DNA of 64,000 bases. It comes from Dendrosporobacter quercicolus. GTDB lineage: Bacteria > Bacillota > Negativicutes > DSM-1736 > Dendrosporobacteraceae. Of the stretch, positions 29,049 to 36,979 are shown piece by piece. Position 1 is the first letter of the stretch. Each line of letters starts with the position of its first letter. Position numbers and translations under genes: made by a program. The notes beneath the pieces are model-generated. The model was not told where the DNA came from. It was given only the letters and a program-made list of their open reading frames with translations, and ran no database searches. The stretch covers positions 15,755-79,754 of the forward strand of contig NZ_FNHB01000004.1 of NCBI RefSeq assembly GCF_900104455.1. Direction: 5' to 3'.

Positions 29049-30101
29049 ATGAACGCTGATTTTACCTTCATTGACAAAACACTCGGCCATGCCTTGGAAA
29101 ATAAAAAACTGAGTATTCTCCAGCTTATTCGACTGAAAAGTAAAATCGCCGCTATGTCTCCGGTTTTATTTGATTTGTCATTGCCGTCACTGACCGCTGC
29201 CTTGCGTTCCGGGATGACTGTGGTGAAAGACGTTCGTGTTTGCGTTCAGCCCGACTCTGATCAGATTATCCAGGCTTACCGGCTGGGTTGTAAACAGATC
29301 AAGGTTTGTCTGGCGGAAAAACCGGGCGAGAAACTGCCGTTTTCGGCTGCGGAGGCATTTAAACTGGCCAAAGGGTGGAATATGGCGGTAACGCTCCACT
29401 TTACCGGCGGCTATCCTGTAGGCCGAAAGTTGAATTATCTTAGCCGTACGGTAACCAGATATAATATCGACAGTGTTGTTTTTGATGCTGAATATCGGGC
29501 GCTTGATCCCATGGTTACTTATGGGACGCTGCTGGCTTTGCAACAGCAGCTTTCCTGTCTGGTGGAATATTACGGGCGCAATGGGAAGGGGCTGGCAACC
29601 GGCAACGCCCTTAGCGCAATAAAAAGCGGAGTCCGGCGTGTCGCTGTTTCAGTCGGCGGGGTTGGCGGATATCCGGCCTTTGAGGAAGTGCTGATGGGGG
29701 TTTTCTGCTTACTCAAGTTTCCAGTGTCTGTACCGGGAGATCTGGCGCTTTATTGTAAACAAATTCTGAGCAGTATAGATCAAAGTGTTTCACCAACAAA
29801 GCCAATTATCGGTGCGGATATTTTTGCTCACGAATCAGGCATCCATGTGGATGGCGTAAATAAAAAGAGTGATTTGTATGAGCCATTTTCGCCGGAGACG
29901 GTAGGTCTGTCGCGTAAGATCGTGATCGGCAAACATTCCGGCAGAGCTGCGATTGAGATAAAGTTAAAAGAAATGAATCGTTCCCTGCCGCAGACAGCGG
30001 TGTTACAGGTGCTGGAAAGAGTCCGCAGTCTGGCAATCCGGCAAAAGGCGCCTGTTTCAGATCAACAATTAAGCAAATTTATCCATGAGGCAGCTTTATG
30101 A
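29049..30101 (+). CDS. nifV-omega: Homocitrate synthase omega subunit (NifV-omega)
   Basis: A 350-residue protein matching the omega half of the split homocitrate synthase known from Clostridium pasteurianum. The N-terminal barrel is degenerate (no DGEQ or HxH metal site). The C-terminal half carries the linker and regulatory block PIIGADIFAHESGIHVDGVNKKSDLYEPFSPETVGL...IGKHSGRAAIE, typical of LeuA/NifV. It overlaps nifV-alpha by four bases (ATGA), indicating translational coupling and a 1:1 complex. It should assist synthesis of homocitrate, the organic ligand of the nitrogenase cofactor. Confidence 0.9.
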   Translation: MNADFTFIDKTLGHALENKKLSILQLIRLKSKIAAMSPVLFDLSLPSLTAALRSGMTVVKDVRVCVQPDSDQIIQAYRLGCKQIKVCLAEKPGEKLPFSAAEAFKLAKGWNMAVTLHFTGGYPVGRKLNYLSRTVTRYNIDSVVFDAEYRALDPMVTYGTLLALQQQLSCLVEYYGRNGKGLATGNALSAIKSGVRRVAVSVGGVGGYPAFEEVLMGVFCLLKFPVSVPGDLALYCKQILSSIDQSVSPTKPIIGADIFAHESGIHVDGVNKKSDLYEPFSPETVGLSRKIVIGKHSGRAAIEIKLKEMNRSLPQTAVLQVLERVRSLAIRQKAPVSDQQLSKFIHEAAL

Positions 30102-30907
30102 AAATTCATATTGTTGATACCACTTTGCGGGATGGTGAGCAAGCCGCCGGCCTGGCGTTTTCCTGCAAGGAGAAGCTGGAGATTGCCAGAGCGCTTGACC
30201 GGGCCGGCGTGTTTGCCATTGAGGCGGGAACTCCGGCAATGGGAACAGAAGAGCAAAGCGTAATGAAAGCGGTCTTGCAAGCCGGTCTGTCCGCCAGAGT
30301 CATTGCCTGGAACCGCGCGGTTAACCAGGATATTCTCACCTCGATTCATTGTGGTTTTTCCTGTATTCACATTTCGGTGCCTGTATCGGATTTGCATCTT
30401 CAATACAAATTGAAAACAACCAGAGAAGCTGTTTTGCAGCAACTGACTGATTCGCTGGACTATGCCCGCAGCTTTGGCTGCACAATTTCAGTGGGGACGG
30501 AAGATGCGTCGCGCGCTGATGAACAATTCTTCCTGCAAGTGGCTGACACCGCAGCTCGAATGGGGGCGGAATATATTCGTTATGCCGATACGGTGGGGAT
30601 ACTGGAGCCGCTGAAGACTTTTGAAATTATGAAAAGACTTGTCAAAAAATGCGCTCTGCCGCTGGAAATTCATGTTCATAATGATTTCGGACTGGCTACC
30701 GCCAATACCATAGCCGCCATTCAGGCTGGTGTGACGTTGGCCAGCGTTACCGTGGGGGGGATCGGGGAAAGAGCCGGTAATGCAGACTTAACTCAGGTTG
30801 TAGATGTGCTGACCGATCTCTATGGCTATAAGACCGGCATCAACAGAAAAGTGCTGCCTGCGCTGACCGAACTTTTGGCTAAGGCCTGCCGTGTTCAAGA
30901 TATTTAG
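30098..30907 (+). CDS. nifV-alpha: Homocitrate synthase alpha subunit (NifV-alpha)
   Basis: A 269-residue catalytic TIM-barrel subunit. VDTTLRDGEQAAGLAF at residues 5-20 supplies the metal Asp and catalytic Arg, and EIHVHNDFGLATANTIAAI supplies the HxH metal ligands. It condenses acetyl-CoA with 2-oxoglutarate. It is only 269 residues long because the C-terminal domain is carried by the separate omega protein encoded just upstream. The arrangement is that of clostridial nif clusters and is a useful taxonomic marker. Confidence 0.92.
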   Translation: MKIHIVDTTLRDGEQAAGLAFSCKEKLEIARALDRAGVFAIEAGTPAMGTEEQSVMKAVLQAGLSARVIAWNRAVNQDILTSIHCGFSCIHISVPVSDLHLQYKLKTTREAVLQQLTDSLDYARSFGCTISVGTEDASRADEQFFLQVADTAARMGAEYIRYADTVGILEPLKTFEIMKRLVKKCALPLEIHVHNDFGLATANTIAAIQAGVTLASVTVGGIGERAGNADLTQVVDVLTDLYGYKTGINRKVLPALTELLAKACRVQDI

Positions 30908-30951
30908 TTTGATATAACAACAACGATTAATATCGTGCGAATAGTAAATAG

Positions 30952-31025
30952 ACCACCGCGGGGCATAACCGGGTATGCGTAGCTCATACTCTCCGAAAAT
31001 GCCGATCCCGTAGGTGGGTTTTTTT
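30952..31025 (+). terminator. Terminator at the end of the nitrogen-fixation cluster
   Basis: A long hairpin with internal loops: ACCACC with GGTGGG, GGG-GCAT with ATGCC-GAT-CCC, and GGTATG with CATAC at the tip. It ends in a run of seven T. Confidence 0.75.
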
Positions 31026-31114
31026 ATTCGATTGCGCGCCAGCCTGAGATCTGATAAATGGCTGCTTTGGGTACCGAAAAAATACAATGGTTGGGGGAAA
31101 ATAAAAAAAGTGTC

Positions 31115-31144
31115 TTGAATATTGAACAGGATACAGAGTATAAT
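31115..31144 (+). promoter_or_regulatory. Promoter of metA
   Basis: TTGAAT and TATAAT are spaced by 18 bases. The -10 is perfect and the -35 matches four of six bases. It lies about 120 bases before metA. Confidence 0.55.
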
Positions 31145-31265
31145 GAGATAAATAAGGCTTTATTTGTCCGGTGTGGCAGATAGGGCCTTTTGGATATCAT
31201 GGTGCCAGACTTTAAAAGAAGCTTTGTGTTTATCGGGGAGACTTAATGCGGAGAGGTGAGGAATT

Positions 31266-32222
31266 ATGCCGATTAAAATTCCTAATAATTTGCCGGCAGT
31301 AAACATTCTGGAAAAGGAAAATATTTTTGCAATGGATGAGGATCGCGCTTATTCGCAGGATATTCGTCCGCTGCGCATATTGCTGTTGAACCTGATGCCG
31401 ACAAAAATAGTGACAGAGACGCAATTGCTCCGGCTGCTGGGGAATTCTCCGCTGCAGGTCGAATTTGATTTTGTGTATACTGCTACTTATGAGCCCAAGA
31501 ATACGCCGCAGGAACATCTGGTAAAGTTTTATGAAACTTTTGCTGCAGTGAAAAACCGTAAGTATGATGGCATGATCATTACCGGTGCGCCGGTTGAGCA
31601 AATTCCATTTGAGGAAGTCAGCTATTGGCCGGAATTATGCGAAATCATGAATTGGAGCAGGCGCAATGTCTATTCCACGCTGCATATCTGCTGGGGTGCG
31701 CAGGCGGCTTTATATCATCATTACGGGATTCCGAAATATCCTTTGCCGCAAAAGCTGTTTGGCGTATTCCCCCATACCGTCAATATCAAAGAAAAAATGT
31801 TGTTCAGAGGTTTTGATGACGTGTTTTATGTACCCCATTCCCGGCATACCGAATTCAGACGCGAAGATATCGAAAAAGTAGCGGGACTGTGCATCTTATC
31901 GGAATCGACGGAGGCCGGGGTTTATGCGGTGGTTGATAAGCGGTACCGGCACTTGTTTATCACCGGTCATTCCGAGTACGATCCACTGACGCTCAAGACT
32001 GAATACGACCGTGATGCGGCCCAGGGATTGCCCATTCATGTTCCGGCCAACTATTATCCGGATGATGACCCGGCCAAAACGCCGGTAGTTCGCTGGCGGA
32101 GTGCAGCCAATCTGCTGTTCTCCAATTGGCTGAATTATTACGTGTATCAGGGAACGCCGTTTGACCTTGACAAGCTGAATGACCCCGGCGATGTGAGCGG
32201 GCTTTACGGGGATGGCATTTGA
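31266..32222 (+). CDS. metA: Homoserine O-acyltransferase (MetA family, predicted acetyl-CoA specific)
   Basis: A 318-residue enzyme that acylates homoserine in methionine synthesis. The catalytic residues fall at the positions known from structures: Cys142 (HICWGAQ), His235 and Glu237 (ITGHSEYD). Residue 111 is Glu in [14 protein letters not shown]. In the family, Glu111 (as in Bacillus cereus) selects acetyl-CoA, while Gly111 (as in E. coli) selects succinyl-CoA. So this protein, though of the succinyltransferase family by fold, probably makes O-acetylhomoserine. ATG 31266 follows GAGGTGAGG. Confidence 0.93.
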   Translation: MPIKIPNNLPAVNILEKENIFAMDEDRAYSQDIRPLRILLLNLMPTKIVTETQLLRLLGNSPLQVEFDFVYTATYEPKNTPQEHLVKFYETFAAVKNRKYDGMIITGAPVEQIPFEEVSYWPELCEIMNWSRRNVYSTLHICWGAQAALYHHYGIPKYPLPQKLFGVFPHTVNIKEKMLFRGFDDVFYVPHSRHTEFRREDIEKVAGLCILSESTEAGVYAVVDKRYRHLFITGHSEYDPLTLKTEYDRDAAQGLPIHVPANYYPDDDPAKTPVVRWRSAANLLFSNWLNYYVYQGTPFDLDKLNDPGDVSGLYGDGI

Positions 32223-32369
32223 TTTGTACTTAGTGAGACTGGCTTTGTTCAGTTTTGCTTTTTTTCTTCTTACAGTATCATGTAAGTATCAGACACTTTA
32301 TGCGGGAAGCCGACCATTTGGACAAAAGCGAAGCTGCCCTGTTCAAGGGGTAAAGTTGCGGGAGAACTC

Positions 32370-32585
32370 TGGCGGAAGCTTTAAACAATATGCCGTACAC
32401 GGCCCGTTTGCCCTGACTTCGACCGGCATGACCCTGCGGCCGAAAGGCGTTGATCTAAAGCAGTCTTTCTGGGACAACGCATGTTTGGTAGTGGCGGTTA
32501 AAACTCCCCGGAATTGAATAACATAGCGGATTTAAAGGGGAAAACCATTGCCATCCCGGGATTGATGGCGGGGCGAGCAGTTTGA
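32370..32585 (+). pseudogene. Remnant of an ABC-transporter solute-binding protein
   Basis: The frame that ends at 32517 reads WDNACLVVAVKTPRN. A frame shifted by one continues ELNNIADLKGKTIAIPGLMAG and stops at 32585. Together they resemble the N-terminal half of TauA/SsuA-type binding proteins, where LADLKGKTIAIPG is common. The reading is broken by a frameshift and early stop, and no permease or ATPase follows. The upstream part of the frame (from 32212) is not convincing. Confidence 0.4.
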
Positions 32586-32808
32586 ACGCAGACGAATACT
32601 TATCTTTAAAAAACAACTTGACATTGAATTGACGACATGTTAAGTTAACATTAATCTTCCTGCGGCGAAAAACTGCGGGAATGCTATTTTAGCATAATTT
32701 AATGAGCGGAACTGACTTGGTTGATCAGAGAACTGAAGGCCGGGATGCACTGAGCATCCTGGCTTTTTAGTTTTTCAGCCAGGCGGGGAGCGAGCAGGAG
32801 GAATTTAT
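32586..32808 (+). other. Intergenic region with a palindrome and a terminator
   Basis: TTGACA near 32614 with TAAGTT 17 bases on could be a promoter. It overlaps the perfect palindrome TGTTAAGTTAACA (about 32637-32649), a likely operator. A good terminator, GCCGGGATGC/GCATCCTGGC with five T, stands at 32739-32768, before the DUF1847 gene. A short terminated transcript of about 120 bases is therefore possible. Confidence 0.45.
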
Positions 32809-33483
32809 ATGGCTAAACAGAAAGATTTGGATGCGTTAAGCTGTACTGATTGCAATGTCTATAACTGTCGGAGCAGAAGCCAGCGGTTTCCCGGCTTTTG
32901 CCTGACGACCAAAGACATTGACGGACATCCGGTTGCCGATGATATTGAGGAAATAAAAAACTATCTCAGTGGTGATCATCAGGACGCAATTGCCGCCAGG
33001 GCATCGGCTGAGGTTGAGGGGCTATTCTACGGTAAAAAAACCAGAGTGGAGGAGATCATCGAGTTTGCCAGGCGGATTGGCGCCAGAAAGATTGGTATTG
33101 CCACCTGCGCCGGTTTGATTGAAGAATCGAAAATATTCGCCAATATTCTGGAGGCCAATGATCTGGAATACTACAGTGCAATCTGTAAGGTCGGTTCGGT
33201 GGATAAAACCGATATTGGCGTACTGGAAGAACACAAGCTGCGTCCGGGAAACCATGAGGCGATGTGCAATCCTCTGCTGCAGGCCCGTATTTTAAACAGT
33301 CAAAAAACCGACTTGAATGTCATCGTGGGCTTGTGTGTCGGGCATGACTCGCTTTTCACCAAATATTCAGAGGCCCTTGTCACAACGCTGGTTACCAAAG
33401 ACCGGGTGACCGGACATAATCCTGTAGCGGCTTTGTATACTGCGCATTCCTATCATAAGCGGCTGCTTCAGGGCAACAAATAG
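32809..33483 (+). CDS. DUF1847 metal-binding protein
   Basis: A 224-residue cytoplasmic protein of the DUF1847 family. The N-terminal cysteine cluster SCTDCNVYNCRSRSQRFPGFCLTT near residues 11-35 is its hallmark and suggests metal or Fe-S binding. Conserved IGIATCAGLIEESKIF and the Cys-containing HEAMCNPLLQARILN and IVGLCVGHDSLF blocks follow. It is found mostly in anaerobes, and its function is unknown to me. The start ATG 32809 has AGGAGGAA upstream. The next gene, an ABC ATPase, starts 49 bases later. Confidence 0.88.
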   Translation: MAKQKDLDALSCTDCNVYNCRSRSQRFPGFCLTTKDIDGHPVADDIEEIKNYLSGDHQDAIAARASAEVEGLFYGKKTRVEEIIEFARRIGARKIGIATCAGLIEESKIFANILEANDLEYYSAICKVGSVDKTDIGVLEEHKLRPGNHEAMCNPLLQARILNSQKTDLNVIVGLCVGHDSLFTKYSEALVTTLVTKDRVTGHNPVAALYTAHSYHKRLLQGNK

Positions 33484-33531
33484 TGTAGCATTATTTGGCA
33501 ATCAGCCGGTCAGAGGTAAAGGTGGGGGAAA

Positions 33532-34284
33532 ATGATTGAGATTAGAGGTTTGCGTAAATCGTTTGGCAAGCAGGAAATCTTAAAAGGCATTGATCTGAAA
33601 GTGGAAAAAGGCGAGGTTGTTGTCATCCTCGGACCCAGCGGTTCGGGAAAGACGACGCTGCTGCGCTGCCTGAATTTTCTGGAACAGCCCGATGAGGGGG
33701 AGCTTGCTATCGGCAATACAAAGGTCAATTGCCGTCATGTGAAGCACAAAGAAATTATGCAAATCAGGCGAAACACAGCAATGGTTTTTCAACTGTATAA
33801 TTTGTTTAAGAATAAAACGGTGCTGGAAAATGTAATGGAGGGGCTGGTTGTGGCCCGGAAAGTTCCCCGGGCTACAGCCGAGGAACTCAGCCGACAAATG
33901 CTCGACAAAGTCGGCCTGACCGAAAAGTGGAATGTTTATCCCAGTCAATTATCGGGCGGTCAGCAGCAGCGGGTCGGCATCGCCCGGGCGCTGGCGCTCA
34001 ATCCGGAGGTCATTTTGTTCGATGAGCCGACCTCGGCGCTGGATCCTGAACTGGTTGGCGAAGTGTTGAGCGTAATGAAAAAAGTTGCTCAGGAAGGACT
34101 GACAATGATTGTTGTAACTCATGAAATTGCGTTTGCCAGGGATATTGCCGACAGGGTAATCTTTATTGATGGCGGCGTTATTGTTGAACAAGGCCCGCCG
34201 GCCGAAATTCTGGTTCATCCCCGGGAGGAAAGAACCAAACAGTTTTTAAGAAGAATATTGCCAATGGAAGATTATGCGATATAA
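33532..34284 (+). CDS. Polar amino-acid ABC transporter ATPase without its permease
   Basis: A 250-residue ATPase of the GlnQ/TcyN type. Walker [10 protein letters not shown] (residues about 34-42), the Q-loop VFQLYNLF, the signature [15 protein letters not shown], Walker [15 protein letters not shown] and the switch His in VVTHEIAF are all intact. Partners are usually a permease and a binding protein, but neither is adjacent; instead it is followed by a MalY-like C-S lyase. That neighbour suggests cystine or another sulfur amino acid as substrate, with permease genes elsewhere. Confidence 0.88.
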   Translation: MIEIRGLRKSFGKQEILKGIDLKVEKGEVVVILGPSGSGKTTLLRCLNFLEQPDEGELAIGNTKVNCRHVKHKEIMQIRRNTAMVFQLYNLFKNKTVLENVMEGLVVARKVPRATAEELSRQMLDKVGLTEKWNVYPSQLSGGQQQRVGIARALALNPEVILFDEPTSALDPELVGEVLSVMKKVAQEGLTMIVVTHEIAFARDIADRVIFIDGGVIVEQGPPAEILVHPREERTKQFLRRILPMEDYAI

Positions 34285-34292
34285 CTGCACTT

Positions 34293-34314
34293 CTGCCGGA
34301 ATGCATTCCGGCAG
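34293..34314 (+). terminator. Short perfect hairpin between ABC ATPase and MalY-like gene
   Basis: CTGCCGGAAT and ATTCCGGCAG form a 10-bp stem with a 2-base loop. No T-run follows. It may tune expression between the two genes. Confidence 0.4.
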
Positions 34315-34343
34315 CTCAATTTGCGATAAGTGAGGACTTAGTT

Positions 34344-35537
34344 ATGGTTGATAAAAATACTGGATTTGATTTTGATGCCGTTATTCCCCGTCAGGGCACC
34401 GGCTGCAGCAAATGGGACGGCGTTGAAAAGGTTTTTGGCAGTCGGGAGGTTTTGCCGCTGTGGGTTGCCGATATGGATTTCGCCGTACCGGCGGCAGTGA
34501 CCGACAAATTAATTGAACGGAGCCGGCATCCGATTTATGCTTACAATACGCAGGATGAATCACTTTATCAGGCGTTTATTGACTGGGTTAAGCGCCGTCA
34601 TGGCTGGGAAATCGAAACAGACTGGATTCTGGTAGCGCCAGGCGTTGTCCCGTCCATTATTTTGTCTATTCTGGCGCTTTCGGAACCGGGCAATGGCGTC
34701 ATCATTCAACCGCCGGTTTATCCCCCGTTTTTTGCTTCAATTAAGGACAATGAACGGGTCATAGTGGAAAACCCGCTGATTGAAAACCATGGTCATTATG
34801 AAATTGATTTTGACGATCTCGAAAAAAAGCTGGCCGATCCCAACAACAAGCTTCTGCTGTTTTGCAGCCCGCACAATCCGGTTGGCCGGGTTTGGACCAG
34901 GGCGGAATTGAGCCGGGTTTACGAGTTGTGCCAAAAATATGAGGTTGCTGTATTGGCGGATGAAATTCATCATGATCTGGTGTATGCGGGTCATCGGCAT
35001 ACTGTTTTTGCGTCACTGGGAGAGTCTGCAAGCAAACAAAGTGTCACCTTTATGGCTGCCAGCAAAACCTTTAATATTGCCGGACTCAATTTCTCGTTTA
35101 TTGTTGTCCCCTGCCAGCGCCGTCGCAGTTTAATCAGGCGCTGGTTTACCAGGCTCCACCTGAACCGCAACAATTTGTTTGGCGTTGCCGCCACTGAAAC
35201 GGCTTACCGGGAAGGGGAAGCGTGGCTGAACTGCCTGCTGCCCTACCTGGAGCAAAATGCCGATACGCTGGTGGATTTTATCCAGTGCCGCCTGCCCAAA
35301 ATCAAAGTAACCAAGCCGGAAGGAACCTTTCTGGCCTGGCTGGATTTCCGCGCCTATTTTACTTCAGCTCAGGCGCTGGAGCAGTTCCTGGTCTATCAGG
35401 CGAAAGTTGGCTTAAATCCGGGCAGGAATTTTGGCCGCCAGGGAGAAGGCTTTGCCCGCATTAATTTTGCCACCCAGCGGAGTGTGCTGCTGGAAGGGTT
35501 AGCCAGGATTGAGAAAGCGCTGCAGGCGCTGAAATAA
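34344..35537 (+). CDS. MalY/PatB-type PLP C-S lyase or aminotransferase
   Basis: A 397-residue fold-type-I PLP enzyme. The MalY/PatB pattern is seen in the N-terminal VLPLWVADMDFAVPAAVTDKL, in CSPHNPVGRVWTRAEL, in LADEIHHDLVYAGHRHT and in the PLP lysine of AASKTFNIAGLNFSF. Members cleave cystathionine to homocysteine, pyruvate and ammonia. It sits a few genes from metA and beside an amino-acid ABC ATPase, supporting a sulfur amino-acid role. It has no fused regulatory domain, so maltose-regulon control as in E. coli MalY is not implied. Confidence 0.9.
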   Translation: MVDKNTGFDFDAVIPRQGTGCSKWDGVEKVFGSREVLPLWVADMDFAVPAAVTDKLIERSRHPIYAYNTQDESLYQAFIDWVKRRHGWEIETDWILVAPGVVPSIILSILALSEPGNGVIIQPPVYPPFFASIKDNERVIVENPLIENHGHYEIDFDDLEKKLADPNNKLLLFCSPHNPVGRVWTRAELSRVYELCQKYEVAVLADEIHHDLVYAGHRHTVFASLGESASKQSVTFMAASKTFNIAGLNFSFIVVPCQRRRSLIRRWFTRLHLNRNNLFGVAATETAYREGEAWLNCLLPYLEQNADTLVDFIQCRLPKIKVTKPEGTFLAWLDFRAYFTSAQALEQFLVYQAKVGLNPGRNFGRQGEGFARINFATQRSVLLEGLARIEKALQALK

Positions 35538-35873
35538 ACCATAACTAAACCGCCTTGCCGCATATGTGTTTTGTATGTTAAGGCGGTTTAGCCGTTTAAA
35601 GACAGTTCATGCCATTGGCGCCATGTTCCATTAAAGTAACATTACAGGTTTATTGAAAGAAAAACATGGCCGGGAACTTATTAAAAGGTTCCTGGCTATT
35701 ATTTTTTAAAGGGTTTTTGAAGATTTGAGAAGAAAACAATAATATGTTAAATTTTGGTTTTATTAGGGCGTGGTGGAGGTATTTGAAATTTTTTTGTCGT
35801 TCGTTTATAATAATAATCATTCATTAAAAATAATGATGTAATCATTTATAACAGAGGAAAGAGGATTGATATT
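35538..35873 (+). promoter_or_regulatory. Terminators of the MalY-like gene and promoter/operator of the RpiR gene
   Basis: Two hairpins follow the lyase gene: TAAACCGCCTT/AAGGCGGTTTA (35546-35590), and a GGCCGGGAAC/GGTTCCTGGC hairpin ending in TATTATTTTTT (35668-35708). Next come TTGAAA (35783-35788) and TATAAT (35806-35811), spaced 17. The palindrome AATGATGTAATCATT follows at 35832-35846, between the promoter and the regulator's start. This is consistent with autoregulation by the RpiR protein. Confidence 0.7.
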
Positions 35874-36743
35874 ATGGGTGGTATGGAGAATTTTGATCAG
35901 TTAATTAATAAGATGACTTGTGTGGCGGAAGAATCGGCTACTTATAAAAAAATTGCCATGTACATAGAGAGAAATTATCTTCAAATTATTTTTATGACAG
36001 CTGGAGAATTGGCGGACAAACTTGATATTAGCCAGGGAAGCGTGTCGCGTTTTTTTATTGCATTGGGGTACCGGGGTTATAGTGATTTTCTGCGTAACCT
36101 GCAACATCTGGTCAGTGAACGTTTGACTGCTCCACAGCGAATACGGTATAGTAAACAGCATCGGCAAGAGGATAATCCTCTCAGAACGATTATTGATGTA
36201 GAAATTGCAAATTTCGATGAATTAATGAATATTATGCACGGTGCATCTTACGATATGTTAGTGGACATGATGGCTTCAAAAAAACAGCTGGTTTTAATTT
36301 CTGCCCGTATGTCTGCTACAATTCTGCCGTATATTGTATATATTTTAAATAAAATGCGCCCGGATGTGATGCAGATTACCCCTGATCTTCCTGGGTGGGA
36401 GTCGCTTGAATTAAAAAATCCCGAAAAAACGAATATAATTGCAGTTATGTTTCCGCGGTATCCCAACGCGTTGGTGAAAAAGTGTATGGCATTAAAGAAT
36501 AGGGGATTTCATCTTTGTGGCGTTACAGACAGCCGGTTTTCGCCAGTAACCTCTTGTTGTGATTCTACAATATTTGTGCCAGTAACCGTTTCCTCGGTCT
36601 TTGATATTTACAGCACACCGATTGCTTTTTTTAATTTGGCCATGCGCGATGCCGCCAAAAAGATGCCTTGGCTTGATCAGCGCATGAAATTTATAGAAAA
36701 AATAGAATGTGAAAATGATGTATATTATCAAAAAACATACTAG
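35874..36743 (+). CDS. RpiR-family regulator (HTH plus SIS domain), probable hut regulator
   Basis: A 289-residue protein with an N-terminal HTH of the RpiR type (ATYKKIAMYIERNYLQIIFMTAGELADKLDISQGSVSRFFIALGY, residues about 20-67) and a C-terminal SIS domain (about 120-265) that normally binds phosphosugars. The SIS region is divergent, with several cysteines and no classic phosphosugar loop that I can point to. A palindrome AATGATGTAATCATT precedes this gene, and a nearly identical core lies before the hut operon, so it very probably controls both. The effector may be urocanate or a pathway intermediate rather than a sugar phosphate; that is inference. Confidence 0.88.
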   Translation: MGGMENFDQLINKMTCVAEESATYKKIAMYIERNYLQIIFMTAGELADKLDISQGSVSRFFIALGYRGYSDFLRNLQHLVSERLTAPQRIRYSKQHRQEDNPLRTIIDVEIANFDELMNIMHGASYDMLVDMMASKKQLVLISARMSATILPYIVYILNKMRPDVMQITPDLPGWESLELKNPEKTNIIAVMFPRYPNALVKKCMALKNRGFHLCGVTDSRFSPVTSCCDSTIFVPVTVSSVFDIYSTPIAFFNLAMRDAAKKMPWLDQRMKFIEKIECENDVYYQKTY

Positions 36744-36793
36744 TACCTTGGCAAAGGCTCGGTAGAGAAACGAAACCGGCGTAAAACCAGGTG

Positions 36794-36900
36794 TTGACTT
36801 TCTATGGAACTAATAGTATAGTATTAACATAAATTATTTTTAATAAGTGAGAATAAGTAGCAATGATGCTCAAGCTTAATACAAGTTTGAGCATTTTTTT
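36794..36900 (+). promoter_or_regulatory. Promoter followed by terminator, upstream of the hut operator
   Basis: TTGACT (36794-36799) and TATAGT (36817-36822) are spaced by 17 bases and read toward the hut operon. About 45 bases beyond, ATGCTCAA/TTGAGCAT (with inner CTT/AAG) and seven T form an intrinsic terminator at 36866-36900. Either the terminator ends the rpiR message or the pair makes a short attenuated transcript. Confidence 0.5.
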
Positions 36901-36905
36901 ATGCC

Positions 36906-36936
36906 AATATAAAAATGATGTCATCATTTTTATATT
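36906..36936 (+). promoter_or_regulatory. 31-bp perfect palindrome: hut operator
   Basis: AATATAAAAATGATG and its exact complement flank a single central T. The central AATGATGTCATCATT differs at one base from the palindrome before the RpiR gene (35832-35846). It stands 44 bases before the first hut gene and is the best candidate binding site for the RpiR regulator. Confidence 0.75.
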
Positions 36937-36979
36937 GTATAAGATTGAATGTATTTATAAACGGTGAAGGGGAAGAACC

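Larger units (their letters stand above)
30908..31265 (+). other. Intergenic region between nifV-alpha and metA
   Basis: It holds a terminator (30952-31025) and the metA promoter (31115-31144). I looked for a SAM riboswitch, common before methionine genes, and found neither its conserved kink-turn nor the GGC-ATG-GCC core. The remaining sequence, about 120 bases of leader before metA, shows no obvious structure. Confidence 0.6.

Noticed and set aside
30908-31265. SAM riboswitch before metA
   Set aside because: Neither the SAM-I kink-turn nor the conserved core is present; the structured part is a terminator belonging to the preceding cluster.
32212-32517. 101-codon frame as a real gene
   Set aside because: It overlaps the end of metA, lacks its own ribosome site, and only its last part resembles a binding protein, continued in another frame; treated as a remnant.
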